Positions 1-7,021 of a DNA stretch of 64,000 nt are shown in pieces. How positions within the stretch are numbered: the first letter of the stretch is position 1; each line of letters starts with the position of its first letter. A program made the translations under genes and the position numbers. The notes beneath the pieces were generated by a model. It was not told where the DNA came from. It saw only the letters and a list, made by a program, of their open reading frames with translations, and searched no databases. Origin of the DNA: JBBQSN01 sp963825505. Its GTDB lineage: Bacteria; Actinomycetota; Actinomycetes; Actinomycetales; CAWJMD01. The stretch is taken from assembly GCA_963825505.1 (NCBI GenBank), contig CAWGTL010000014.1, forward strand, positions 1 through 64,000, in the 5' to 3' direction.

Positions 1-170
1 GGTTGGCCTTCTGCAGTCCCCGTGTCGACGCCACTGCGGGGGTCAGGGCTGTGGCGCGGTCCATGGATCGGGGCACGTTGCGTTTTCGGCGGGGTTGACG
101 TCATCCATGAGCGCTGATGGTCAGTTTGCGCGTTGTGCGCTAGGGGCCACCGGCGCACTGGACCGGGAAT

Positions 171-413
171 CCGCAGTTCGCCGTGCCGCGTGGTCCTGGA
201 GCGTGCGGCTTCGTGTTGGACGTACGGGCCGGCGCCATCCTCGCAGCCGGATATAGCGGTCGTAGTGGGGCAGAAGGATGGATAGAAGTTCGGGCAGAGC
301 TCGGGTGCATCGGGGGGTGCACCAGGTGGCACGCGCTGGCACCGAGATGCCTCTGACCTGCACAAACGCAGTGGGCCCCGCGGGGCTCGAACCCGCAACT
401 CTCGGATTAAAGT
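171..413. repeat. Left copy of ~240-bp imperfect direct repeat (att-like)
   Basis: It aligns over its whole length with 3238-3480 in the same orientation. Similarity is imperfect in the outer 190 bases and near-identical over 364-411, which matches 3429-3476. The matching core is the 3' half of the tRNA-Lys gene from the discriminator base to the anticodon loop, the classic target of tRNA-specific tyrosine recombinases. Because the similarity extends well beyond the tRNA part, this looks like two related elements stacked at one site rather than one simple integration. Confidence 0.75.
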
Positions 414-414
414 C
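372..414 (-). pseudogene. tRNA-Lys 3'-half fragment
   Basis: Read on the minus strand, this matches the intact tRNA-Lys at 3437-3509 from the anticodon loop to the discriminator base, with one A missing from the A-run of the anticodon loop. The 5' half of a tRNA (acceptor and D arm) is absent, so it cannot fold as a tRNA. It is best read as the displaced attachment-site copy left when an element entered the tRNA gene. Confidence 0.8.
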
Positions 415-621
415 GGGTTCACCCGATGTCGGGTGGTGCCGGGGCGCGGCCGCCAGGGGTGCGTTCCTGCAGGTCACAGGCACAGTGCCGGTGCGCGACG
501 TGTTGCTGGGTGCTGGCGCCGCCGGGTCGTGTCGACGGGTTCGGTAGAACTTCGGGCAGAAGTCGAGGGGCGCGTCCGTGGAGCTGTCAGGATCGCGCCG
601 TCCGTCGACCAGGCGCGTGGA

Positions 622-972
622 TCACAGGTCCAGGGCCAAGCGTAGGCCCGCGTCGACGTCGGTCATGAGGTAGCCCGGGACCGCGTCGACTGGGTCCTGG
701 CCCTCGAGGTCTTCTCGATCGAGCGTGACTAGCTGGGTGACGTTGACGACCGAGTCCTTCGACAGGCCCGTGGTCGTCGCCGGAAGGAACACGTTGCCCG
801 GGTGGGCCGCCATCGCCGTGTTGGACGTGATGGCTGCCGCGAGCACCGTTTGCAACCGGCTGCGGTTGAAGGCGTCCGCCGAGACGATCACGACCGGCCG
901 GCGCTTGGCCGGGGCGCTGCCGGAGGGTTCGCCGAGATCGATCCAGACGATGTCGCCCCGGCGAGTCACCAC
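622..972 (-). CDS. mazF: MazF/PemK-family mRNA interferase toxin
   Basis: A 116-residue protein. The N-terminus (residues 5-13, RGDIVWIDL) and the following KRRPVVIVS segment are the signature of the MazF/PemK/ChpB fold. Family members are ribosome-independent endoribonucleases that cleave mRNA at short motifs and are held inactive by a co-expressed antitoxin. The GTG start overlaps the antitoxin gene by 7 bases, the usual antitoxin-first arrangement with translational coupling. The gene sits between the two tRNA-Lys-derived repeats, as expected of a stabilising module on a mobile element. The length is normal and I see no break. The target sequence cannot be predicted. Confidence 0.88.
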   Translation of the reverse strand: MVTRRGDIVWIDLGEPSGSAPAKRRPVVIVSADAFNRSRLQTVLAAAITSNTAMAAHPGNVFLPATTTGLSKDSVVNVTQLVTLDREDLEGQDPVDAVPGYLMTDVDAGLRLALDL

Positions 973-1205
973 TCGTTCGCCAGGAGCGTCCGCCGACCCG
1001 CTCGGACGGCGGCGGCCTCGGTCTCGTCGTCCGTGGCACCGTCGAGGGCTGCGTCCAGGCGGGCCGTGAGGGAAGCGGCGTCCAACTCGGCGAGGTAGTG
1101 GTCCGCAGCCCTGGAGAAGAACTCCGACCGGCTCATCCCGAGCTCCTGCGCGCGGCGGCTGGCGGCCTCGAACGTCGGATCAGGGACGGAGATGGCAGTC
1201 TTCAT
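966..1205 (-). CDS. mazE: MazE-like ribbon-helix-helix antitoxin
   Basis: A 79-residue protein. The first about 45 residues (MKTAISVPDPTFEAASRRA, then LGMSRSEFFSRAADHYLAEL) form a ribbon-helix-helix DNA-binding domain of the MazE6/VapB type. The acidic C-terminal part would bind and neutralise the toxin encoded next. The start at 1205 is preceded by CTGGAG as ribosome binding site and, 8 bases further upstream, by a perfect palindrome (1214-1228). That palindrome is a likely operator for autorepression by the antitoxin or the complex. I infer partnership with the downstream toxin from the 7-base overlap. Confidence 0.85.
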   Translation of the reverse strand: MKTAISVPDPTFEAASRRAQELGMSRSEFFSRAADHYLAELDAASLTARLDAALDGATDDETEAAAVRAGRRTLLANEW

Positions 1206-1213
1206 CTCCAGAG

Positions 1214-1228
1214 TATGACCCGGTCATA
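1214..1228. promoter_or_regulatory. Palindromic operator upstream of mazE
   Basis: TATGACC and GGTCATA form a perfect inverted repeat with a single-base spacer, 8 bases upstream of the mazE start codon. Ribbon-helix-helix antitoxins commonly bind such sites to repress their own operon. It stands out as AT-rich in very GC-rich surroundings. Confidence 0.7.
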
Positions 1229-1236
1229 CCGCATGG

Positions 1237-1491
1237 TCAACCGACCGACCCGGGGGGCCGACTCGTCACCCCCAGCGCAGGCACCCGGCCAACGAGCTTG
1301 CCGCGGCGGTAGAGGTTGTCACCGTTCTTCCACCGGTTGCGGGTGGTGCGGGTGACGCCGACCTCACGGCGGGCTGCGGCTACGGTCCAGCCCTTTGCGA
1401 GCAGGCGCATGAACTGCTCGCGTTTGGCGGACTGTGGCCGGCGACCCGGCCCCTTGGCGACGCGACGAGTGGACAACACGACCTCCAGCAT
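1237..1491 (-). pseudogene. IS30-like transposase N-terminal fragment
   Basis: The minus-strand frame encodes about 84 residues resembling the helix-turn-helix start of IS30-family transposases (GRRPQSAKREQFMRLLAKGW, then VAAARREVGVTRTTRNRWKNG). The catalytic DDE domain that should follow is missing; the frame stops at 1237. No terminal inverted repeats were identified around it. I read it as the remnant of an insertion sequence inside the tRNA-Lys-associated element. An ATG at 1491 is a plausible start, though the open frame continues upstream without homology. Confidence 0.55.
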
Positions 1492-1806
1492 CGAGTGAGT
1501 GTTGCTTCGATCGCTGGAAACCACCCGGGTCGAGACGGCCTCACTTTCGAGCGTTGTCGACGCCGGCCGCGGGCGCCCGTGAGGAAGGCCCCCAAACGCA
1601 GCGACGCAAGAGCTGCCCGCGACCTGTGCTGGGTGCCCGGCCGCACCCATCCAACGACACCGCCACCCACTTGCCAAGGAGAGGAACCCCATGACCACAG
1701 CCCGCCGCATCAGGGCCGTCTACTCCGCTTTTCGACAGGAGTGAGAGGCCCAGTCCGGGTTTCCCCGTGGACGTCCAGCATCCTCTGGTGCAACTCCGAG
1801 TCGGCT
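1492..1806. other. Intergenic spacer with a 17-codon ORF (1691-1744, +)
   Basis: No standard gene is visible. On the plus strand an AAGGAGAGG ribosome binding site precedes ATG at 1691, which opens a frame of 17 codons (MTTARRIRAVYSAFRQE) closed by TGA at 1742-1744. The strong signal in front of so short a frame suggests either a leader peptide or the surviving 5' end of a deleted gene. Confidence 0.4.
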
Positions 1807-2978
1807 TCACTCGATGTGGGGGGCGACCGACAGCTCGACCATCCACATGGCTGTCTCCCGACCGAACGTCTTCGTCTCCAGCAGCGGGTCCCGGTCGTCG
1901 ATCTCGGTGGCGACGACCACGACGAGCCCGAGGTCCGGCACAACCTCGATGACCTGTCCGCCCCTGCCGTAGGCGACGAACGCCGGCTGCCGTCGATCTC
2001 GGTCGTCCACCACATGTAGCCGTACCCGGTGGTGGCGGCGAATGAGGCCTCGACCTGGGGCCTGGTCGCTTCCTTCACCCAGTCCGCCGGCAGGATTTGC
2101 TTCCCGTCCCATCGCCCGTCGTCCAGGTACAGCTGACCCAGCCGGGCCAGGTCTTCTGGTCGCAGCTTCATGCAGCACGACCCCTCGTGCAGGCCCTGCG
2201 GGTCCACCCCCCAGGCAAAGTCTCCGTCGACGTACCTGGCGTAGGACTCGGCTTCGGCGTCCGGGTCGTCCAGGTCGACTGTCGGCTCGAACGCCGGCTC
2301 GCTGGGGATGCCGAGCGGCTCGAACAGCTCCTCACGGGCGTACTCGAGGACCGGCGCCCCCGATGCCTCGACCAGGACTGCTGACATCAGGTGGGCGCCC
2401 GCGTTGGAGTACGCAAAGGTTCCGTTATGCGCCCCTGCCTCGGCCCGGGTGGCTAGGATCGAGCCCACCCAGTCCTCGGACCGCCAGTAGTCGTCCGCCC
2501 CAGTGCCCTCCTCACCGAAACCTGCCGTGTGGGTGAGGATCTGGTGGAGCGTCAGGGCGGCGACCTCGTCCGTCATCTCGTCCCGACGGCCGGGCAGCAG
2601 CTCGCCGAGTGTGGCGTCGACGCCGTCGATCAACCCTTCTCCGATCGCGATGCCGATGAGGGACGAGAGCACCGACTTTGTGACCGACCGGGTGTCCCAC
2701 CACTGGCCGGGGTCGCTCTGGTGGTACCGCTCCAGGAGGGGGACGCCGTCGTGATGAACGAGCACGGCCCGAACCTGTCCCGCCGGATCCGCATCCGCCA
2801 GGTACTCCTCGACGTCCGGCTCGATGAGGACAGTCAGATCGTCGGGGTCGGGGTCGGCCGTCGACGCCGAGCACCCGGTGAGTAGCAAGGCCACGACGGC
2901 CGCGCACAGCCAGGCGCGACACCACCGGGCGCAGAGCGCGGAGAAGGGTGCGCGGGTACAAGATCGACGTCCCGTCAC
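1807..2978 (-). pseudogene. Secreted serine hydrolase / class C beta-lactamase-like lipoprotein (frameshifted)
   Basis: The protein begins with a lipoprotein signal (hydrophobic run ending LLLTGC, Cys acylation site). It then shows the serine beta-lactamase/DD-peptidase-like motifs SVTKS (SxxK nucleophile) and YSNAG (YxN), followed by LGIPSEPAF and WVKEAT segments typical of the Beta-lactamase family (PF00144). Near 1989-1991 the frame breaks. The natural C-terminus (RQPAFVAYGRGGQVIEVVPD to APHIE) continues in another frame to a TGA at 1807, so one base appears to be missing. If intact it would be about 390 residues, normal for the family. Substrate is unknown: peptide, ester or beta-lactam. 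It is cargo of the tRNA-Lys element. The break may be real decay or a sequencing error. Confidence 0.75.
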
Positions 2979-3237
2979 GGCCCCACCCTTCGTCGCGGGG
3001 AGCCTCCTAGAAGAACAACGGTAGCGGGGGGGTCGGTGCGCAGACCAGGGTCGGTCGCAGCCCTGGGCTCGCCGCCACGGAAGTCCTGATCACCACGTTG
3101 ACGTGGTGAATTCGGGGGCGTGAGGTCGTCGCACGCGATGACGGGCAGCGCCTTGGTGTCGACGCCGAGCACCGAGGACTCGTCCGTGTGATCTGCTGAG
3201 CCTCTTGGGTTCGGACCACGACCCCAGATCAAGAAGG
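2979..3237. other. Gene-free spacer with a 9-bp-arm palindrome
   Basis: Minus-strand open frames here show no recognisable protein character. The one structured feature is an inverted repeat at 3090-3109 (TCACCACGT, 2-base spacer, ACGTGGTGA), which could be an operator or part of the recombination region next to the right direct repeat. Confidence 0.4.
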
Positions 3238-3480
3238 CCGCAGGTCGCCATGCCGCGTGGTCCTGGAGAGGTGGCGTTCGTGTCGGACCGTACGGCCGAC
3301 GTCGCCCCCGCCGCCGGACAAAACCGGCGTAGTGGGGCAGAAGTATGGGTAGAAGTTCGGGCAGAAGTCGGGTGCATCGGGGTGCACCAAGTGGCACACG
3401 CTGGCACCGACATGCCGCTGACCTGCGCAAACGCAGTGGGCCCCGCGGGGCTCGAACCCGCAACTCTCGGATTAAAAGTC
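3238..3480. repeat. Right copy of ~240-bp direct repeat (att-like)
   Basis: Partner of 171-413. Its right 44 bases lie within the intact tRNA-Lys gene, so this end restores the tRNA. It contains the arm-like series GGCAGAAGT, GTAGAAGT, GGCAGAAGT between 3335 and 3370, spaced 12-14 bases apart, as integrase arm-binding sites often are. Confidence 0.75.
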
Positions 3481-3509
3481 CGCAGCTCTGCCAATTGAGC
3501 TAGAGGCCC
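3437..3509 (-). tRNA. tRNA-Lys (anticodon UUU)
   Basis: The minus strand folds into a full cloverleaf. The acceptor pairs GGGCCTC with GGGGCCC (one G-U), the D stem is GCTC/GAGC, the anticodon loop is CTTTTAA with anticodon TTT, and the T stem is GCGGG/CCCGC around TTCGAGC. The discriminator is A and the CCA end is not encoded. One G-A mismatch tops the anticodon stem. Its 3' half is the core of the direct repeat described here, so the gene served as an integration site and survived it. Confidence 0.95.
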
Positions 3510-3641
3510 GGGGTGAGGACGGTCGTCGGGAGCGGACTCGGCACCCCGTCCTCACGTGGTCCGGTCGACCAGTGCGAGCGTAGTTGCCCCGCCTCCTCGC
3601 TGGCACGGCGCCGTCCGCTCGTCGCGCCGCGCATGACGCCG

Positions 3642-4284
3642 TCACGCGGGTCGGCTGCCGACCCGCACCTGGATGTGGGCCGCGAGAAAGCCCGCAGCGG
3701 TCACCGAGGTGCACTCCCGTTCGACCGCCGTCCAGGGGTGGGCGCTCGGGGCTGCGCCGCCCGCGGCCATGGCGAGGCGGGCCAGCGGCCGGACGAGCGG
3801 GTTGGACGGCAGCTGCATGTCGACGACACCGATGCGTCCGCCGACCCGCACGCAGCCCAGAGCCAGGTCGAACGCGCGGGGCCAGTCGGTCATGAGCGAC
3901 AACGAGTACGTCGCGATGACGGCATCGGCGCGACCTCCGACGCGTCGCACGAGGTCGTCCGCGGTCGAGCAGGGTCGCGTCGGCGCGGACCAGCTGCACC
4001 CGTGGGGCGGCGGAACCGAGACGGCGCCGGCCCGCCTGCGCGAGCATCTGCGTGCTGGCGTCGATACCGACGACGTGGCCCTGACGGCCGACCGCCTGGG
4101 CGAGGAGAGGGAAGTTCAGCCCTGTGCCGCAACCGATGTCGACGACGGTGTCACCCGGTCGCAGGTCCAGCAGCGGGATCGCCAGGCACCGTCCGCGGCG
4201 GTACACCGGCTCGGCCGAGACCAGGTCGTAGAAGCGTGCGACCGAGGTGTACCGCTGCGGCCTCGCCGGTGCGCGGCGCGTCAC
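3642..4284 (-). pseudogene. Class I SAM-dependent methyltransferase (one frame break)
   Basis: The N-terminal half carries TSVARFYDLVSAEPVYRRGR and the SAM-binding motif VVDIGCGTGLNFPLL, then GIDASTQML. The C-terminal half (GGRADAVIATYSLSLMTDWP to IQVRVGSRPA) lies in a different frame; they join near 3964, where one base too many is present. About 213 residues, resembling UbiE/COQ5-like small-molecule or lipid methyltransferases. The GTG start at 4284 overlaps the stop of the phosphatidyltransferase (GTGA). It is the last gene of the eight-gene ECF-sigma operon, so I infer it methylates a product of that pathway, perhaps a lipid head group. Whether the break is real or an assembly error cannot be told from here. 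Confidence 0.75.
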
Positions 4285-4907
4285 GCCGGGCCCGCAGCCA
4301 GGGTGCGGTACCCGCCGACGATCCGTTGGGTGGCGCTGACGGCGACCACCGCGGCCCAGACCCAGGCGATCTGCCCCGCCCAGAACGGGAGCAGGCACCA
4401 GAGCGCGTGCACCAGCACCGTCTCGGTGCCGCCGGCGAGCCCTCCGACGAACGACAGAGAACGCCCGTCGTCGAGCTGGTGACCGGTGCGCTCGGCGATC
4501 GAGGAGTAGGCCAGGAACGCGGCGCCGTTGACGTAGTACGCGAGCAGGACGGCCAGGAAGGGCAGCAGCGACCCGTCGGCGCCGACGCCGACGCCGACGA
4601 CGAACGCGCCGTAGACGAGGAAGTCGCCGACGATGTCGAGGAAGCCGCCCGCGCCGGTGTCGACGCCGCCGGTCAGTCTCCGTCGGCGGCGGGCGAGGGG
4701 GCCGTCGAGCCCGTCGGCCAGCCGTGACAGCAGCCACAGCACCAGGGCCGCCGGCCACACGGACAGCGCCGCCAGGCAGGCGCCCGCCAGCCCGATGACG
4801 ACGCCGGCGACGGACACGCGGTCGGGGGTGATGCCCGGCCGGTCCAGCCACGCGGCGAGGCGATCGAGGGGCGGCGCCGTCCACCGGCGGGCGAGCGGGT
4901 CAAGCAC
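4281..4907 (-). CDS. CDP-alcohol phosphatidyltransferase family membrane protein
   Basis: About 208 residues with several hydrophobic helices. The signature DGPLAR followed by GGFLDIVGD fits the family motif DG-x2-AR-x(n)-G-x3-D-x3-D, which binds CDP-alcohol and divalent metal. Such enzymes transfer a phosphoalcohol between CDP-diacylglycerol (or CDP-alcohol) and an acceptor at the membrane. I chose the GTG at 4907, which overlaps the VTT stop by 8 bases and matches the usual family start (VLDPLARRWTAPPLDRLA); an ATG at 4943 is an alternative. Its operon partners (VTT protein, radical SAM, methyltransferase) suggest a special lipid rather than bulk phospholipid. E. coli ynjF, in an operon with ydjX/ydjZ VTT genes, is a known parallel. 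Confidence 0.85.
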   Translation of the reverse strand: MLDPLARRWTAPPLDRLAAWLDRPGITPDRVSVAGVVIGLAGACLAALSVWPAALVLWLLSRLADGLDGPLARRRRRLTGGVDTGAGGFLDIVGDFLVYGAFVVGVGVGADGSLLPFLAVLLAYYVNGAAFLAYSSIAERTGHQLDDGRSLSFVGGLAGGTETVLVHALWCLLPFWAGQIAWVWAAVVAVSATQRIVGGYRTLAAGPA

Positions 4908-5562
4908 CGGCGCGACGGGCCCGGTACCGCCACACCACCCCACCCGCTGCGAGCACGAGAAGGGCCGCGACGGCGACGGCGAACGGCCAGGAGCCCGGCT
5001 CGGAGCCGTACGCGCCGATCGCCACGTAGGCGACGGTACCGGGCAGGATCCCGACGGCCGTGGCGAGCAGGTACGGCCGGAACCCGACCGCGGTCAGGCC
5101 GGAGGCGTAGTTGACCGCGGTGAACGGCAGCACCGGGACGAGCCGGGCGACCAGCACCGCCCACGCCCCTCGGCGCTCGACCCAACGGTCCAACCGTGCC
5201 ATCGCCGGACCGGTCAGGCGCGCCACGCCGTCACGGCCGAGTGCGCGGCCGAGCCAGAACGCGACGACGGCGCCGAGCACCGCGGCCGCCCAGACGAGCC
5301 CCGTCCCCAGCACCGGGCCGAAGACCAGCCCCGCGGCGACCGACAGGACGTTCTTCGGGAGCAGGACCAGCGTGGCGACGGCGTAGCCGGCCACGAACGC
5401 CAGCCAACCCCAGGCTCCGGCGGCGGCGACCTCGGTACGGACGGTCTCGGTGTCGAGCGGGACCAGCACGAGCGCCACGACGCCGAGGGCGGCGACGACG
5501 GCGAAGCCGGTCAGGCGGAGCCACACTCCAGACGGTGCGGGCTCGACGGAGGGTGCCGTCAC
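4900..5562 (-). CDS. TVP38/TMEM64 (VTT domain) membrane protein
   Basis: 220 residues, about six hydrophobic segments. The centre carries features of the VTT/SNARE-associated (DedA-superfamily) domain: LLPKNVLSVAAGLVFGPVLG, the amphipathic RWVERRGAWAVLVARLVPV segment and FTAVNYASGL. The DedA superfamily includes lipid scramblases and transporters, and TVP38 members often sit with or are fused to mercuric-reductase-like flavoproteins, as in this operon. The GTG start at 5562 overlaps the radical SAM stop (GTGA). I infer it moves or flips the lipid or small molecule made by the neighbouring enzymes. Confidence 0.88.
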   Translation of the reverse strand: MTAPSVEPAPSGVWLRLTGFAVVAALGVVALVLVPLDTETVRTEVAAAGAWGWLAFVAGYAVATLVLLPKNVLSVAAGLVFGPVLGTGLVWAAAVLGAVVAFWLGRALGRDGVARLTGPAMARLDRWVERRGAWAVLVARLVPVLPFTAVNYASGLTAVGFRPYLLATAVGILPGTVAYVAIGAYGSEPGSWPFAVAVAALLVLAAGGVVWRYRARRAGA

Positions 5563-7021
5563 CCTGAGGGAAGCCAGTCGAGGTCCCCCCGTGGTCTGTC
5601 CTCGCCGGACGACCTCGGCACGACCTCCAGCGGCAGGAGGCGCCTGAGACGGGCGTTGGCCTCGGGGTCCAGGACGCTGTGCTGCACGCAGGCCGGGACG
5701 GTTCGGTCGAGCTCGGGGTGCGCCATGGCGTACGCGCAGGCGCCGAGCCGCTCCTGCGCCGCGCGGACCGCGGGGTCGTCGCTGACCTCGTCGCGCAGCA
5801 TCAGCTGCCACGCCGGCTCGACCACCTCGGCGTCCATGAACACGTGCATGACGAACGTCATCGGTCGGACGCGGCCCCGGACCAGCGCGGCGGCACGGCG
5901 CGCAGCCCACCGGAGCGGCGCAGGGCGCGGCGCGCCCACGCGAGTGCCACACCGCCGGCAGCCAGGTTCGCTCGCCACGGCCCGCAGCAGCCGGGCGACG
6001 ACCACCGCCCGGGGGAGCCCGCCGAGCTGGATCCCGCCCAGGCGGGAGAGGAACACGTCGCGGGCGTGCAGGTCGGCCGGGTCGTCGTCGACGAGAACCG
6101 GCACGAAGCGGGGTCCGACCATCCACCCGAACGACGTGCGGTTGCAGCGAGGGTCGCCGAACTGGACGGCCCGGTGCGGCAAGCGGCACCCGACGCCGGC
6201 CTCCACCTGGGCCCACACGTCGTCCGGACTGAGCGACCTCAGGTCCTCGCGCCAGCGGCGCTCGTCCCCGACGTAGGCGGCGGGCTGGAAGGAGTACATG
6301 CTGAACCCGGTGCGAGCCAGGCTGTTCCGCACCACGTCGGCGACCTGGTCGACGTTGGCGGGGGTCACGGTCATGTTGTGCGCGAGGTACGAGCGCACGC
6401 CGTGCGACGACGCAACCGGTCGAACATGGCGGAGAACCGCTCGCGGTGCTCCTGCACCTCGGCCTCCGAGCGCGGCCGGGGCAGGCCGCGCCGGCCGCGC
6501 ATGAGGGAGTCGAAGTGCGCCGCGAACGACAGCCGGCCGAACCGTGGCCGTCCGTCGGCGTCGAGGGCCAGCCGCAGCAGGTAGTCCTCGTCGAAGTCGC
6601 CGTGGGTGAAGCTCATCGGCTCGCGTCCGTGCTCGCGCATCACCTCCAGGACGGCGGCGTGGGTCTGCGGGTCGAGCAGGCTGACCTCACCCCCGATCAG
6701 CTGGGCGTGGGCGCGCGGGCCGCGGACCGTGCGCAGGAACTCCATCTGCGCGCGCACCTGCGTGAGGGTGTGCTCGGCGTCGACGCGGACCTTGTTCGCG
6801 TCGGCGGAGTGGTAGCACGGCGTGCAGGTGAGGTTGCAGCGCGGGAAGACGCCGTGGGTGCCCTCGCAGCCCACCGCCTGCCGGCCGAGCACCTGCGAGG
6901 GCGTCCGCGCCGACTCCGGCAGCTCCGCCCAGCGTCGGTCCAGCGCCGCCCGGCTCTCGGCAGGGACCGGCGCGGTGCGGTGCCACCAACGCCGCGCCGC
7001 CGTCACCAGCTGCGCGGGCAT
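5559..7021 (-). pseudogene. Radical SAM protein of unknown product (one frame break)
   Basis: The first about 206 residues contain the [4Fe-4S]/SAM motif RCNLTCTPCYHSADANK (CxxxCxxC) followed by LIGGEVSLLDP, typical of a radical SAM TIM barrel. The natural continuation (HGVRSYLAHNMTVTPANVDQ onward) is in another frame from about 6404, so one base appears to be missing. Rejoined, the protein is about 487 residues. The C-terminal half has extra Cys pairs (PGCRRCGT; QFGDPRCNRTSFGW) but not an obvious SPASM domain. The start codon overlaps the upstream stop as TGATG. No characterised homologue is recognised. In this operon it may carry out a radical C-C, C-S or alkyl transfer step on a lipid- or thiol-linked substrate. 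Confidence 0.8.

Larger units (their letters stand above)
1..621. other. Gene-free left end: attachment-site remnants
   Basis: I see no convincing gene here. Open frames in this stretch are read through a tRNA-like sequence and through repeat arms, so they are not credible proteins. What it does hold is the left copy of a long direct repeat (171-413), a broken tRNA-Lys 3' half (372-414) and short arm-like motifs related to GGCAGAAGT at 269-297 and again at 543-565, one on each side of the tRNA-like core. That layout resembles a tyrosine-recombinase attachment site. Confidence 0.6.

Noticed and set aside
121..483. Open minus-strand frame of 120 codons containing NPRVAGSSPAGPT
   Set aside because: That peptide is the well-known false translation of a tRNA T-arm region; the DNA is the tRNA-Lys fragment and repeat arm, not a gene.
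3007..3219. 70-codon frame before the right repeat
   Set aside because: No ribosome binding site, no recognisable composition, and it crosses a palindrome.
171..3480. CRISPR array or IS flanked by the long repeats
   Set aside because: Only two copies, 3 kb apart, ending in a tRNA gene; fits integration-site repeats better than either.
3090..3494. Minus-strand frame over the right repeat and tRNA
   Set aside because: Same artefact as at the left repeat; it is read through the tRNA-Lys gene.
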